DNA from: an uncultured Myxococcales bacterium
GTDB lineage: Bacteria > Myxococcota_A > UBA9042
Reading direction: 5' to 3'
Length of the DNA stretch: 64,000 bases
Assembly: GCA_937910235.1 (NCBI GenBank)
Contig: CALENB010000047.1
Coordinates: 1 to 64,000 of the forward strand
The notes under the pieces are model-generated. The model made no database searches. It had not been told where the DNA came from and saw nothing but the letters and a program-made list of their open reading frames with translations. The position numbers were made by a program, and so were the translations under genes. Positions 1 to 8,663 of the stretch are shown here, one piece after another. Position 1 is the stretch's first letter; each line of letters opens with the position of its first letter.

Positions 1-999
1 CAGCCCCGCCATGGCCGCCGAGGTCCCATCGAGCACGTGGTCAAACGGCGCCTCGTCGCCACGCGCGGCGGTCACCGCCGCGGCGAGATCGAGCGCTGCG
101 GGCAGGTCGAAGTGCGCGCGCAGCGCCATCATGGGCAGCCACGCCACCTTCAGCTTGCCGGCGATGCTGTGTCCGGCGATGTGTGGCGTCGCACCGTCGC
201 AGGCGTCAACAAAGCTCGGATCGGGGCGTGGCTCGTTCAGGAACGTGTCGCACCACAGCCCCGACAAGGCGCCAGCGCGTCGCGCGGCCGCCGCGGTGGG
301 TTCGTCGAGCACGCCGCCGCGCGCCGCGTTGAGAACGCAGGCCCCGGCGAGGCGCCCTAGCTCGGCCGCGCCGATGAGGCCCACGGTTGGGTACGCACCG
401 TCTGGGACCAACGGCACATGCAGCGTGAGCGCGTCGCACGGCTCCGCAAGGGCTCGCGTGAGCGTCATCTGCGTCGGATCGGCCGCGAACGCTGGATCTC
501 GTGTCGCCCGCGGCGGGTCGACCTTCACCACCGTCGCGCCCAGCTGCGCGGCCAAGGCCGAGACGCAGCCACCCACGGCGCCGACGCCGACGACGATGAT
601 GCGGCGCCCACGCCAAGGCGCCGGCGCCCGGAGGTCGCACCGCCACTGCCGCGCGAGCGCCCAGGCGACCCACTCTGCGACGGCGATGGCGTTGCCGCCT
701 CGCCCCGAAAACGCGGAGATCCCGGCCTGGGAGAGGGCTGAGAGGTCGATGTGGTCGGTGCCGGACGAGCACGTGGCGACCGCGCTTAGACGCCGCGCCT
801 GCGCCACCTGCGCGGCGGTCACACGCGTGACCGAGCGCAACATGAGGGCGTCCGCGCTGCCGAGATCTGCCGGCCCAGCGAGCACCTGCGCGGGGTCGCC
901 CGGGGCATACACAGAGAGGTCAAAACCAGCGAGCCAACCGCGCGGCAGCACGTGCGGAGCGCACGCGGCATGGACACTGTCGATTAATAGATGCGGCAT
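1..999 (-). CDS. pdxB: Erythronate-4-phosphate dehydrogenase-like protein (PdxB family), 3' end beyond window
   Basis: This gene is missing from the ORF track because it runs off the left edge without a stop; the frame is open for 333 codons from an ATG at 999 (MPHLLIDSVHAACAP). It matches the D-2-hydroxyacid dehydrogenase family and specifically PdxB: 'DALMLRSVTRVT', 'CSSGTDHID', 'GNAIAVAEWV', a Rossmann glycine motif 'VGVGAVGG', 'VDPPRA', 'NAARGGVLDE' and 'TPHIAGHSIAGK' follow in the order known for the family. PdxB oxidises 4-phosphoerythronate in DXP-independent pyridoxal phosphate synthesis in the cytoplasm. Family members are about 370-380 aa, so roughly the dimerisation tail is missing here. 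It is divergent from the next gene with only about 50 bp between the starts, which must hold both promoters. The exact substrate is inferred from motif similarity. Confidence 0.85.
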   Translation of the reverse strand, partial: MPHLLIDSVHAACAPHVLPRGWLAGFDLSVYAPGDPAQVLAGPADLGSADALMLRSVTRVTAAQVAQARRLSAVATCSSGTDHIDLSALSQAGISAFSGRGGNAIAVAEWVAWALARQWRCDLRAPAPWRGRRIIVVGVGAVGGCVSALAAQLGATVVKVDPPRATRDPAFAADPTQMTLTRALAEPCDALTLHVPLVPDGAYPTVGLIGAAELGRLAGACVLNAARGGVLDEPTAAAARRAGALSGLWCDTFLNEPRPDPSFVDACDGATPHIAGHSIAGKLKVAWLPMMALRAHFDLPAALDLAAAVTAARGDEAPFDHVLDGTSAAMAGL

Positions 1000-1048
1000 T
1001 TGCCAAGGCTCCTACCATTGAGGTCTGTTGGACAAAACGAGGCACAGC

Positions 1049-2455
1049 ATGACAGGCACACACACCATCCGACCCCCGACCCACGCGGGCACATTCTACG
1101 CCGCGACCGCGGCCGGGCTCAATGCGCAGGTCGACGCCAGCTTCGCGGCGCGCGTCGCCGTCACCGGACCGGCTCCCAAGGCGTTGATCGCGCCGCATGC
1201 CGGCCTTGTCTACAGCGGCCCTGTCGCCGCGACGGCCTACGCGACCCTGGCCCAAGACGCGGCCAGCATTCGTCGCATCGTGCTGCTCGGGCCGTCCCAT
1301 CACTTCGGCTTCGAAGGATTCGTGGTGCCGGAAGCCGACACGTGGCGGACGCCGCTGGGGGACGTTCGCCTTGACACGGAGGCGCTCGCGGAGCTGCGCC
1401 AGCGACCCGACGTGCAGAGCAGCGACGCAGCGCACGCGCCGGAACATAGCCTCGAGGTGCACCTGCCCTTTCTGCAGCGGGTCTGTGGCGCGTTCACCGT
1501 CGTGCCGGTGCTGGTGGGTCACATCGACGCCGCTCAGGGCGCGAGCCTGCTGCGTCAGGTGTGGGGTGGTCCTGAGACGCGCGTGGTGATCAGCAGCGAC
1601 CTGAGCCATTTCTTCGCCCTGCCCGAGGCGCGGCGCGTGGATGCGGAGACGACAGCGACGATCACAGCGCTCGACAGCGACGCCATGCTCGACGCCGACG
1701 CCTGTGGCCGCTACCCCGTCGCTGGGCTGCTGCGTGAGGCGCAGCGGCGCGGCATGCGGGTGGAGGCGGTCGATACCCGGACCTCAGCCGACACCGCTGG
1801 GGATCCCTCCCGCGTCGTTGGCTATGGCAGCTACCTCTTCTGGGAGCCCACCGCGGCGCCACGGCGACTGGACGACACCCAACGAGGCGCCCTCGCGCGC
1901 CTCGCCCTCAGCAGCATCCAAGACGGCCTGCGCCGCGACGCTGGCTCATCGCAGCACGTCTGCGCCATGCGGCTGGATCTGTCGACTGCGCCGGCCTGGC
2001 AGCGCGAACCGGGGGCCACGTTCGTGACGCTAGAGCGGCCGAACGGTCGCCTGCGTGGCTGTGTTGGGACGCTGACGGCGTACCAGGCGATCGCGCAGGA
2101 TGTCGTCGACCACGCCTTTGCGGCGGCGTTTCGCGATCCGCGCTTCCCGCCTTTGCGAGACGAGGAGCTGCCCGAGCTGGTGGTGCATCTCAGCGTGCTG
2201 AGCGCGCCGGTCGACTTCCCGGTGGCGGATGAGCGCGACGCCTGCGCGCGTCTGCAACCCGGTGTGCATGGCGTTGTGCTCAGCGCGCTCGGCCACCGCG
2301 CCACCTTCCTGCCGCAAGTTTGGGAGGGCGTACCGGAGCCGCGCGCCTTCCTCGCCGCGCTGAAGCACAAAGCGGGCTTGCCGGCCGACCACTGGCCTGT
2401 GACCCTGCAGACCTACACGGTGCAGGAGTGGCAAGGCGAACCAGAGACGGCCTGA
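1049..2455 (+). CDS. MEMO1-AMMECR1 fusion (AmmeMemoRadiSam system proteins B and A)
   Basis: A 468-aa fusion of two usually separate proteins. Residues about 5-270 are the MEMO1/AmmeMemoRadiSam B domain, a relative of class III non-haem iron dioxygenases, with 'LIAPHAGLVYSG', 'GPSHHFGFEG', 'EHSLEVHLPFLQ' and 'ISSDLSHF' carrying the expected metal-type histidines. Residues about 285-460 are the AMMECR1 (protein A) domain, with the signature 'RLRGCVGTL'. The ORF track begins at a TTG at 1028; I prefer the ATG at 1049 because the upstream stretch contains a purine-rich 'cgagg' at suitable distance and the alternative adds only seven non-conserved residues. The radical SAM partner lies at 3027-4130 on the other strand. 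The biochemical role of the A/B/radical SAM trio is not established, so no reaction is assigned. Confidence 0.9.
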   Translation: MTGTHTIRPPTHAGTFYAATAAGLNAQVDASFAARVAVTGPAPKALIAPHAGLVYSGPVAATAYATLAQDAASIRRIVLLGPSHHFGFEGFVVPEADTWRTPLGDVRLDTEALAELRQRPDVQSSDAAHAPEHSLEVHLPFLQRVCGAFTVVPVLVGHIDAAQGASLLRQVWGGPETRVVISSDLSHFFALPEARRVDAETTATITALDSDAMLDADACGRYPVAGLLREAQRRGMRVEAVDTRTSADTAGDPSRVVGYGSYLFWEPTAAPRRLDDTQRGALARLALSSIQDGLRRDAGSSQHVCAMRLDLSTAPAWQREPGATFVTLERPNGRLRGCVGTLTAYQAIAQDVVDHAFAAAFRDPRFPPLRDEELPELVVHLSVLSAPVDFPVADERDACARLQPGVHGVVLSALGHRATFLPQVWEGVPEPRAFLAALKHKAGLPADHWPVTLQTYTVQEWQGEPETA

Positions 2456-2530
2456 CGTGGCCACGCCCGACCCGGCACGATCGGTGTGCGCGCGTAGCCC
2501 ACGGATCCCAGCTCAGCGCCGAGGAGCGTC

Positions 2531-2971
2531 ATGACCGGTTCGTCTGCCCCACGGCCCCCTAAGCCGCCGCAAGTCACGCTGGCGCCAGCGGCTCCTGAGT
2601 TCGTGCATCGCGTGCACATCTACTACGAGGACACCGACCTCTCCGGCGCCGTCTATCACGCGAACTATCTGCGGTTCTTCGAGCGCGGACGCGAGCATCT
2701 GATCGGTCAGGAAGCGCTCGTGGCGCTGCTTGAGCGGGGCATCGCGTTTGTCGTCTATCGGTGCGAGATGACGTTTCGAGCGCCCGCCACGCTTGGCGAC
2801 GAGCTAGAGATCCGCACCACCCCGTCGCGTGCGAGCCCCTACCGCGCCGTGTTTCAGCAGCACGTGTTCCGCGCTGGCGAGGCGCTGCCTATCGTGAAGG
2901 GCGTCGTCGAGATGGTGGCCGTGGATCGAGCCGGCAAGCCGGTGCTGCTCCCCGATATTCCGGGGATCTAG
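2531..2971 (+). CDS. YbgC/FadM-type acyl-CoA thioesterase (hotdog fold)
   Basis: A 146-aa single-domain hotdog protein. The segment 'YYEDTDLSGAVYHANYLRFF' near residues 30-50 is the YbgC/4-hydroxybenzoyl-CoA thioesterase signature, including the catalytic Asp before 'xGxVYHANY'. It should hydrolyse acyl-CoA thioesters in the cytoplasm; in many bacteria the YbgC member sits with tol-pal genes, but no tol gene is near here. The ATG at 2531 has 'gaggagcgtc' just upstream. It lies 75 bp after the MEMO1-AMMECR1 fusion on the same strand and converges with the radical SAM gene, so it may be cotranscribed with the fusion. The substrate chain length cannot be read from sequence. Confidence 0.85.
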   Translation: MTGSSAPRPPKPPQVTLAPAAPEFVHRVHIYYEDTDLSGAVYHANYLRFFERGREHLIGQEALVALLERGIAFVVYRCEMTFRAPATLGDELEIRTTPSRASPYRAVFQQHVFRAGEALPIVKGVVEMVAVDRAGKPVLLPDIPGI

Positions 2972-3026
2972 CGGACACCCGGCCAGCGAGGTGGGACACC
3001 CGCTTCGGGTGGCGTCGCCGACGTGG

Positions 3027-4130
3027 TCACAGCGCGACCGGCAAGCGTCGGCGCCCCCACGTGCCAGGCTGGGCCTCGAAGCGCCCGGCGAGGCGCTCGC
3101 CGCACTGCCGGCATCGCCCTTCCGGGCCGAGATTCCAGGCTCGTAGCGCGTACCAGTCGCGCACAATCAACGGCTCGCCGCATCCGCCGCAGAACGTCGT
3201 GTCGCCTTCGGGGTCGTGCACATTGCCGGTGTACACGTGGCGCAATCCCACCTCCAACGCGATCGCTCTGGCGCGTCTGAGCGTGGACACCGGCGTCGTC
3301 GGCAGGTCGGTCAGCTTGTAGTCGGGGTGGTAGGCGGAGAAATGCAGCGGCACATCCGCGCCCATGTGCTTGTGCACCCACGTTGCGAGCGCACGAATCT
3401 CCGCCTCGCTGTCGTTGAGCGTGGGGATGAGCAGCGTCGTGATCTCGACCCAGATGCCGCTCCCAGCGAGCCACGCCAGCGTGTCGAGCACCGGCTGCAG
3501 GTGTCCGCCGGTGCGCTGGCGATAGAACGCCTCCGTAAACGCCTTGAGGTCGATGTTTGCGGCGTCATAGCTGGAGAAGACGGCCTCGCGCGCTGACTCC
3601 GTGACGTAGCCGGCGCTGACGGCGACGGTGAAGAGCCCCTTGGCGCGGCAGGCGACGGCGACATCGCGGGCGTATTCGTGGAAGATGACGGGATCGTTGT
3701 AGGTGAACGCGACCGACCGCGCGCCCGAGTCGAGGGCGGCTTGGGCGATCGCTTCCGGGGTCGCCTGCGCGGCGAGCGTGTCCATGTGGCGCGACTTCGA
3801 GATGTCCCAGTTCTGGCAGAAGGAGCAGCTCAGATTGCAGCCCGCGGTGCCGAAGCTCAGGACGGGTGTGCCGGGCAGGAAGTGATTGAGCGGCTTCTTC
3901 TCAATCGGGTCGATGCAGAACCCGCTGGAGCGGCCCCAGGTGGTCAGCACCATGGTGTCGCCGATGCGGCCACGCACATAGCAGAGGCCGCGCTGGCCGT
4001 CGCGGAGGGTGCAGAGGCGAGGGCAGAGGGTGCAGCGAAGCCGACCGTCTTCCGTGGGTTCACTGAATCCGACGGCGACGACGCTCGGATCCCCGGCGAG
4101 ATCCGCCGGCGTCAGCAAGAGATCAGCCAT
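3027..4130 (-). CDS. amrS: AmmeMemoRadiSam system radical SAM enzyme
   Basis: A 367-aa radical SAM protein. The 4Fe-4S motif CX3CX2C is seen as 'CNLSCSFCQNWDISK' (Cys98, Cys102, Cys105), and the flanking 'GFCIDPIEKKPLNHFLPGT' is typical of the AmrS/PflA-like family paired with AMMECR1 and MEMO1. An N-terminal cysteine cluster (C33, C36, C40, C50) and a C-terminal zinc-ribbon-like 'CGGCG...CRQCG' are also present. It presumably forms a 5'-deoxyadenosyl radical to modify an unknown substrate, with the fusion protein at 1049-2455 as likely partner. The two genes are convergent here rather than in one operon. The ATG at 4130 is preceded by a G-rich stretch 'agggggcgg' that can serve as ribosome binding site. 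Confidence 0.92.
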   Translation of the reverse strand: MADLLLTPADLAGDPSVVAVGFSEPTEDGRLRCTLCPRLCTLRDGQRGLCYVRGRIGDTMVLTTWGRSSGFCIDPIEKKPLNHFLPGTPVLSFGTAGCNLSCSFCQNWDISKSRHMDTLAAQATPEAIAQAALDSGARSVAFTYNDPVIFHEYARDVAVACRAKGLFTVAVSAGYVTESAREAVFSSYDAANIDLKAFTEAFYRQRTGGHLQPVLDTLAWLAGSGIWVEITTLLIPTLNDSEAEIRALATWVHKHMGADVPLHFSAYHPDYKLTDLPTTPVSTLRRARAIALEVGLRHVYTGNVHDPEGDTTFCGGCGEPLIVRDWYALRAWNLGPEGRCRQCGERLAGRFEAQPGTWGRRRLPVAL

Positions 4131-4156
4131 GTCCGCCCCCTATTGTGATCGGGTCC

Positions 4157-4492
4157 CTAGGCGAACCCGAATAACAGGATAGCTGGAACGAAGAGGCCCA
4201 ACAGCGCGCCGAACAAAAGGCTCACCAGCGCCCGGGGTCGGCTTGGGCGCAGATGGCTCGGAAGGACTGGCCCGTCACGCTGCGCCGCGACCCGGCGCAG
4301 CTCGCGCGCGCCGGTGGTGAGCATCCACATCCCGATGACGGTGCAGCCGACGACGAAGAACACCATCGCGCTCGTGCGCAGCCAGGTGTGCATCGCCTCC
4401 TCGATCGGAAAGCGTTTCGCGCCGGACAGCAACGCCAAGGCGCCGCCCGAGGCGACTAGGAAGCTGGTGAGCTGATGTCGAAGCGTTCGCAC
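4157..4492 (-). CDS. Small integral membrane protein, unknown function
   Basis: A 111-aa protein with a GTG start preceded by 'ggag' nine bases upstream. I see three hydrophobic stretches: around residues 9-24, 41-60 ('TSAMVFFVVGCTVIGMWML') and 89-110 ('LVSLLFGALLGLFVPAILLFGF'), separated by a basic loop 'RELRRVAAQRDG'. No family is recognised. Its stop lies 26 bp upstream of the AmrS start on the same strand, so the two may be cotranscribed with this gene first. The clean membrane pattern and the ribosome binding site support a real gene, but there is no functional clue. Confidence 0.6.
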   Translation of the reverse strand: MRTLRHQLTSFLVASGGALALLSGAKRFPIEEAMHTWLRTSAMVFFVVGCTVIGMWMLTTGARELRRVAAQRDGPVLPSHLRPSRPRALVSLLFGALLGLFVPAILLFGFA

Positions 4493-4601
4493 GAGAACTC
4501 CAGATCGGTGTCCGACCTAGCGTCCATCCCAGGGCGCCGCGACGCAAAAAAATCGGCAGCGCGACGTCTTGCGTTGGGTTCGGTGCAGCGCGCTCGGGCG
4601 A

Positions 4602-7600
4602 CTAGCCACCGCAGACGAGCGGTTTGTCCCAGCAACAGTCGCCCGCCGAGGCGCAGAGGGCGTCGCATTGGCACATCTTGGCGGCGTCGTACTTCGCGCC
4701 GCAGATCTTCGCGCACGAGCCGCAGTCGATGGGGCAGCTGCTGCTCTCGCCGGCCTCGCACTTGCCATCGCCGCAGACCTTGCTGCTGCCCGCGAAGTTG
4801 AGCTTCACGTTGACGTGTTGGCAGACGGGCGCCTTGTTCTTGACGTTGAAGAACACCCACCCGGTCTCGTCGAAGTTGAGCAGGCCTGGCGCGTCGGGCT
4901 CCCACTTCAGCTGCCCAGTCTTACCCGTCATGCAGCAGCCGTTGGGCGCGACGCCGCTCACCGCGCTGTTGACGTACGTCTGCGCACCAGCGGGGCATTG
5001 CACCGGCGCGCAGTCCGTCTGATTGGCGCCGCTCAGGCACTGGTAGTAGGCACAGACCGTCACCTCAGAGGCCGCTGCCCAGCTGATGTCAACGACCGGA
5101 TCGACGGCATTAAAGTCGTCAACCACTCGGTATTTCAAGTAATCTACGTCGCTCAAGCCGAGGTGAACGAGCGGCTTGACCATCACCGCGTCCGCGTCGT
5201 CCGCGACGCTACCCAAGTTGATGCTCTCTGACGTCTTGGTCGGGCCCTCCCACTTGTCCGTCGCTTTGCAGAGCGCGTCATTGATCGCGACGCAGCTCCC
5301 CGGCTTGCTGGCGTCAGCCACGACGCACAGCTGCGCGGTTGTGCAGTCGGTCGCCGTGGTCCAGCTCGACCACACCCGATTGGCCGTGGCGGTGCTGCAG
5401 ACCGATGACCCGCCGGTGCAGCCGCCGTAGCTCTTGCGCACCTGCACGTTGCCGCCCGCCTCAAGCGAGCTGCACTGGTAGGCCGTCTCCAGCGCTGAAA
5501 CCCCGCATTTGGTGGCTTTCTTGGCGAAGTTGCCGGCGGCATCACAGCACGCTGCCTTCGGATCACACTGCGTCTTGACCTGCAGCCCAAATCCCAGCTT
5601 GACCCCGACCTCCTGGCAGAAAGGCGCCTTGTTCAGCACGTTGAAGAACACCTCGCCGCTGTTGTTGGCGCTGCCCGGCGTCTGCACCGCGTAGTCGATG
5701 GTGCCCTTGGCCAGCGTGGCGCAGCAGCCATTGACCGTCGCGGCGCTGACCGCGCTGTTCGAGAAAGACAGGGTCCCCGCCGGGCAGACCACATTGGCGC
5801 AGCTCTTGCCGTCTGCGGCCTTGGTGCAGCGGTAGTAGGCGCACACCATGACGGCGCCAGGCGCGCTCCACTCGACGTGCACACGCGGTTCGTGCAGGGG
5901 CGACGAGTCGGTCACCTGGTAGGTCAGGTAGTCCTTATCCGTCGGGCCGTTGAGGTGCACCGTGGGCGAGAGAATCAAGCTCGCAGACGCGTCCGTGTAC
6001 GCGCCGATGGATTTGCTGCTCGCTGTGGCCGGGGTGCCCTCCCATTTGTCGGACTTCTTGCAGTCGACGCCCGGCGCGAGGGCGCAGCCAGGCGATCCAT
6101 CGTCACCGACGGTGCAGACCGTGGTCGACTTGCAGGCGACGTGGGTAGTCCAGGCGCTCCACTTCAGGTTGGTGGCGCTGCAGGTGACTCCGTCGCCGGT
6201 ACATGCGCCCGTCGCCGTGCGCTTCTCCACCGCCAGGCCGTTCGACGCGCAGCGGAACTCGGTGCTCTGCTCGCTCGGACACACCGTGCCCTTGGCGACG
6301 GGCAGGCCGGTCACGGCGCAGCACGCAGCCTTCGGGTCGCACAGCTTCGCGGCCTCGCACGCCCCGCTGACGCCGCCGCTGCTCACGCCGCACACCTCGG
6401 TCGCGGAGCACTGCTTCTTGAGCTTCCATTCGCCCCACGCCAGATAGGCTTCAGCGGAGGAGCAGGTGTCCGAAGCGCCCGTGCAACCGGCCACCGCGTG
6501 CCGCTCGAGCAGCTGGCCGCCGGGCGTCGTGACGCTGCACTTCAGCTCGGTCTTGACCAAGGGGGTGTCGCAAGGGGTCGACTTCGGCGCCACTTTACCC
6601 TGCGCCGTACAGCAGGCGTTCGTCACGGCGGCGTTGCAGCTCGCGCCGACGACCACGCTCACACACTGCCCGGCGACGACCTTGTCCTTCACCTCACACA
6701 CGCTGCCCTTGCCGCACGCCAAGCTCGGCGCCCAGGCGCTCCAGTTCCAGTTGCTCTTCGACACCGAGCAGGTGTTGCTCTTGCCGGTGCAGCCGCGCGT
6801 CGCCTTGCGCGTCAGCACCTTCGCGCCGTCCGTGCTGCAGCTGTACTCACTGGCCTGCACCTCGTCGTCGCACTGGGCGGCGTTGATCTTGATGCGACCA
6901 GCCTTGTCGTCACAGCACGCGCCCGTCGTGCAGGTACACACGGCGGTCACGCTCCAGTCGCTCTGGTTGGCGCCCGGATCGCAGACCAAGCACCCGTCAG
7001 TCGCGTGTTTGGCGCCGCCGCTGTAGCAAGCGCCGCCGATCTTGCAGCCGCCCGCCTTCACCGCGCCGCTGCAGCTGCCGCTCTTGGGGTCGCAGACGCC
7101 GGTTTCACAGGCTGATGGCGCGCTGCAGACCTTCGCCACGTTGCCGCAGACGTTTTTTGCGCACGTGTCGACCGTGCAGGCGTTGCCGTCGTCACAATCA
7201 CTCGCGAAGACGCAGCAGCCCGCTTGGCTTTGGTTGCTGCACTTGCCGCCCGTGCAACTGTCCGTCGTACAGGGGTTGGCGTCGTCACAGTCGCCAACCT
7301 TCGTGCAGCCGCCGCCTGGCGACTGGCACACCGGGGCCACGGTGGCGCTCGACAACGTGCAGGTCTGACCGGTGGCGCAGCTCTGGATCGTCTTCCAGCC
7401 ACCCCACGCCAGGTTGGTCGCGCTGGTGGAGCACGTCGTCGCGCTCGTGCCAGTGCAGCCGGCCAGGGCCTCGCGCTTCTGCACCTGGGCGCCGAGGCAC
7501 TGGTACTCGGTCGCGACCGCCTTGTTGCCGCAAGGGCTCGCTTTGGGCAGCGCGCTGCCGCCGGCGACGTCGCAACACACGCCGCTCGCGCAGCATCCGG

Positions 7601-8663
7601 CCTGCGCCGAGAAGGAGCAGGCGCCCGTCGCCTTGTTGCAGCTCCCGATCTGGCAGGCTGTCGTGGTGGGGCAGGCCGCGTCGCTCGTGCAGCAGCCGCT
7701 CTTGCTGTTGCCCACGCAGGCGCCCTTCGCGTCGCACATGTCGCCCGTCGTGCAGATCTGGCCGTCCGTGCAGGCGGTGCCAGCTGATTTCAGGGTCCAC
7801 TGCTTGCTGTCTTGCTTCGCGTCACACACCGCACACGCGCTGCCGCCGGTGGCGCCATCGGCCACGCAGCTGCCGTCAATCGCGCAGAATCCAGCCTTCG
7901 CGGCGTGGGCGCATTGGCCCTTGGCGTCGCAGCTGTCGGTCGTGCAGCTGAGCTTGTCGTCGCAATCGCTCGCCGTCTTGCAGCAGCCGCTACCGACGCA
8001 GCCACACACCGTCTTCAGGTCCTTGCAGCAGTCGCCCGCTGTGGTGCAGTAGCTGTCGCATTGGCACGACGCCTTGGAGTCGTAGTCCCCGCAACGGCCG
8101 GCGCAGCTGTTCGGGCTGGTGATGACCCCGCCGTCTGATGAATCCGGCGTCACGTCGGAGTCGGCCGAAAGTCCCGTGTCCTGCCCGAGATCGGAGCCAC
8201 CGCCATCCGGCGCGCCCGCGTCGATCGTCGCGTCTGCGACGGCCGTATCGGGCTGGAGCGTGTCCGTCGGCTCGACGTCGGGCGCCGCAACGTCGCCCTG
8301 CGTGGTGTCGGGATCCGCGGTGTCGGGCCCTGCGGTGTCGGCCTCCGCGGTGTCAGCCTCCGCGGTGTCGGGCTGCACGGTGTCGGGCTGCACGGTGTCG
8401 GGCTGCACGGTGTCGGGAAGGGTCACGTCGGTGCCGGCGGTCGCAACGTCCTGGCTGCCCGCATCGGCCACGCCAGCATCGAAGGCGCCGACGCCGTCCA
8501 TGCCCTGGAAGGTGACGTCGCCAACCGGGTCGCCAGCGCCCGTGTCCGTCGGCCCAACGGCCTGCGGGTCGTCGCCGTCGCGCGGTGCGTCATCGCCGCA
8601 CGCGGGAGAGAAGCTGGCCAACATGATCGCGAGCAGCGCTCGCGTCTTCCACGTCTTCTTCAT
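4602..8663 (-). CDS. Giant Cys-rich modular lipoprotein with somatomedin-B-like ends
   Basis: A 1353-aa exported lipoprotein. The signal peptide 'MKKTWKTRALLAIMLASFSPAC' ends in a lipobox with Cys22, followed by 'GDD'. Residues about 50-180 are an Asp/Thr/Val-rich linker made of DTVQP-like pentapeptides encoded by 15-bp DNA repeats. Somatomedin-B-like knots stand at about 188-222 ('CQCDSYCTTAGDCC') and at the C-terminus ('CQCDALCASAGDCC'). Between them are CDDGNPCTTDSC-type repeats, five copies of a module with 'GCTG' and 'W..W' (starting near residues 364, 582, 684, 779 and 1039) and two copies of a roughly 150-aa module starting 'DKWEG' (near 868 and 1129). All look disulfide-rich and extracellular. 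Function is unknown; surface binding or adhesion is a guess. 'aggaaatc' precedes the ATG. Confidence 0.88.
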   Translation of the reverse strand: MKKTWKTRALLAIMLASFSPACGDDAPRDGDDPQAVGPTDTGAGDPVGDVTFQGMDGVGAFDAGVADAGSQDVATAGTDVTLPDTVQPDTVQPDTVQPDTAEADTAEADTAGPDTADPDTTQGDVAAPDVEPTDTLQPDTAVADATIDAGAPDGGGSDLGQDTGLSADSDVTPDSSDGGVITSPNSCAGRCGDYDSKASCQCDSYCTTAGDCCKDLKTVCGCVGSGCCKTASDCDDKLSCTTDSCDAKGQCAHAAKAGFCAIDGSCVADGATGGSACAVCDAKQDSKQWTLKSAGTACTDGQICTTGDMCDAKGACVGNSKSGCCTSDAACPTTTACQIGSCNKATGACSFSAQAGCCASGVCCDVAGGSALPKASPCGNKAVATEYQCLGAQVQKREALAGCTGTSATTCSTSATNLAWGGWKTIQSCATGQTCTLSSATVAPVCQSPGGGCTKVGDCDDANPCTTDSCTGGKCSNQSQAGCCVFASDCDDGNACTVDTCAKNVCGNVAKVCSAPSACETGVCDPKSGSCSGAVKAGGCKIGGACYSGGAKHATDGCLVCDPGANQSDWSVTAVCTCTTGACCDDKAGRIKINAAQCDDEVQASEYSCSTDGAKVLTRKATRGCTGKSNTCSVSKSNWNWSAWAPSLACGKGSVCEVKDKVVAGQCVSVVVGASCNAAVTNACCTAQGKVAPKSTPCDTPLVKTELKCSVTTPGGQLLERHAVAGCTGASDTCSSAEAYLAWGEWKLKKQCSATEVCGVSSGGVSGACEAAKLCDPKAACCAVTGLPVAKGTVCPSEQSTEFRCASNGLAVEKRTATGACTGDGVTCSATNLKWSAWTTHVACKSTTVCTVGDDGSPGCALAPGVDCKKSDKWEGTPATASSKSIGAYTDASASLILSPTVHLNGPTDKDYLTYQVTDSSPLHEPRVHVEWSAPGAVMVCAYYRCTKAADGKSCANVVCPAGTLSFSNSAVSAATVNGCCATLAKGTIDYAVQTPGSANNSGEVFFNVLNKAPFCQEVGVKLGFGLQVKTQCDPKAACCDAAGNFAKKATKCGVSALETAYQCSSLEAGGNVQVRKSYGGCTGGSSVCSTATANRVWSSWTTATDCTTAQLCVVADASKPGSCVAINDALCKATDKWEGPTKTSESINLGSVADDADAVMVKPLVHLGLSDVDYLKYRVVDDFNAVDPVVDISWAAASEVTVCAYYQCLSGANQTDCAPVQCPAGAQTYVNSAVSGVAPNGCCMTGKTGQLKWEPDAPGLLNFDETGWVFFNVKNKAPVCQHVNVKLNFAGSSKVCGDGKCEAGESSSCPIDCGSCAKICGAKYDAAKMCQCDALCASAGDCCWDKPLVCGG
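8296..8415 (-). repeat. 15-bp in-frame tandem repeats encoding the DTVQP/DTAEA linker
   Basis: Eight consecutive 15-bp units (consensus ggctgcacggtgtcg on the plus strand); the last three, from 8371 to 8415, are identical. They encode Asp-Thr-x-x-x pentapeptides in the linker behind the lipidation site of the 1353-aa lipoprotein. The length is a multiple of three, so copy-number changes keep the frame. Confidence 0.9.

Noticed and set aside
11-1021. 336-aa plus-strand ORF at the left edge
   Set aside because: Low-complexity Arg/Ala/Ser-rich translation; it is the complement of the PdxB-like gene on the minus strand, which has clear motifs.
2997-3011. Possible terminator 'cacccg-ctt-cgggtg' between thioesterase and AmrS genes
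   Set aside because: Only six base pairs, with no T-run on either strand.
5877-7115. 412-aa plus-strand ORF inside the Cys-rich lipoprotein
   Set aside because: Antisense shadow with Arg/Ala-rich, motif-free sequence; the minus strand has signal peptide, lipobox and repeated domains.
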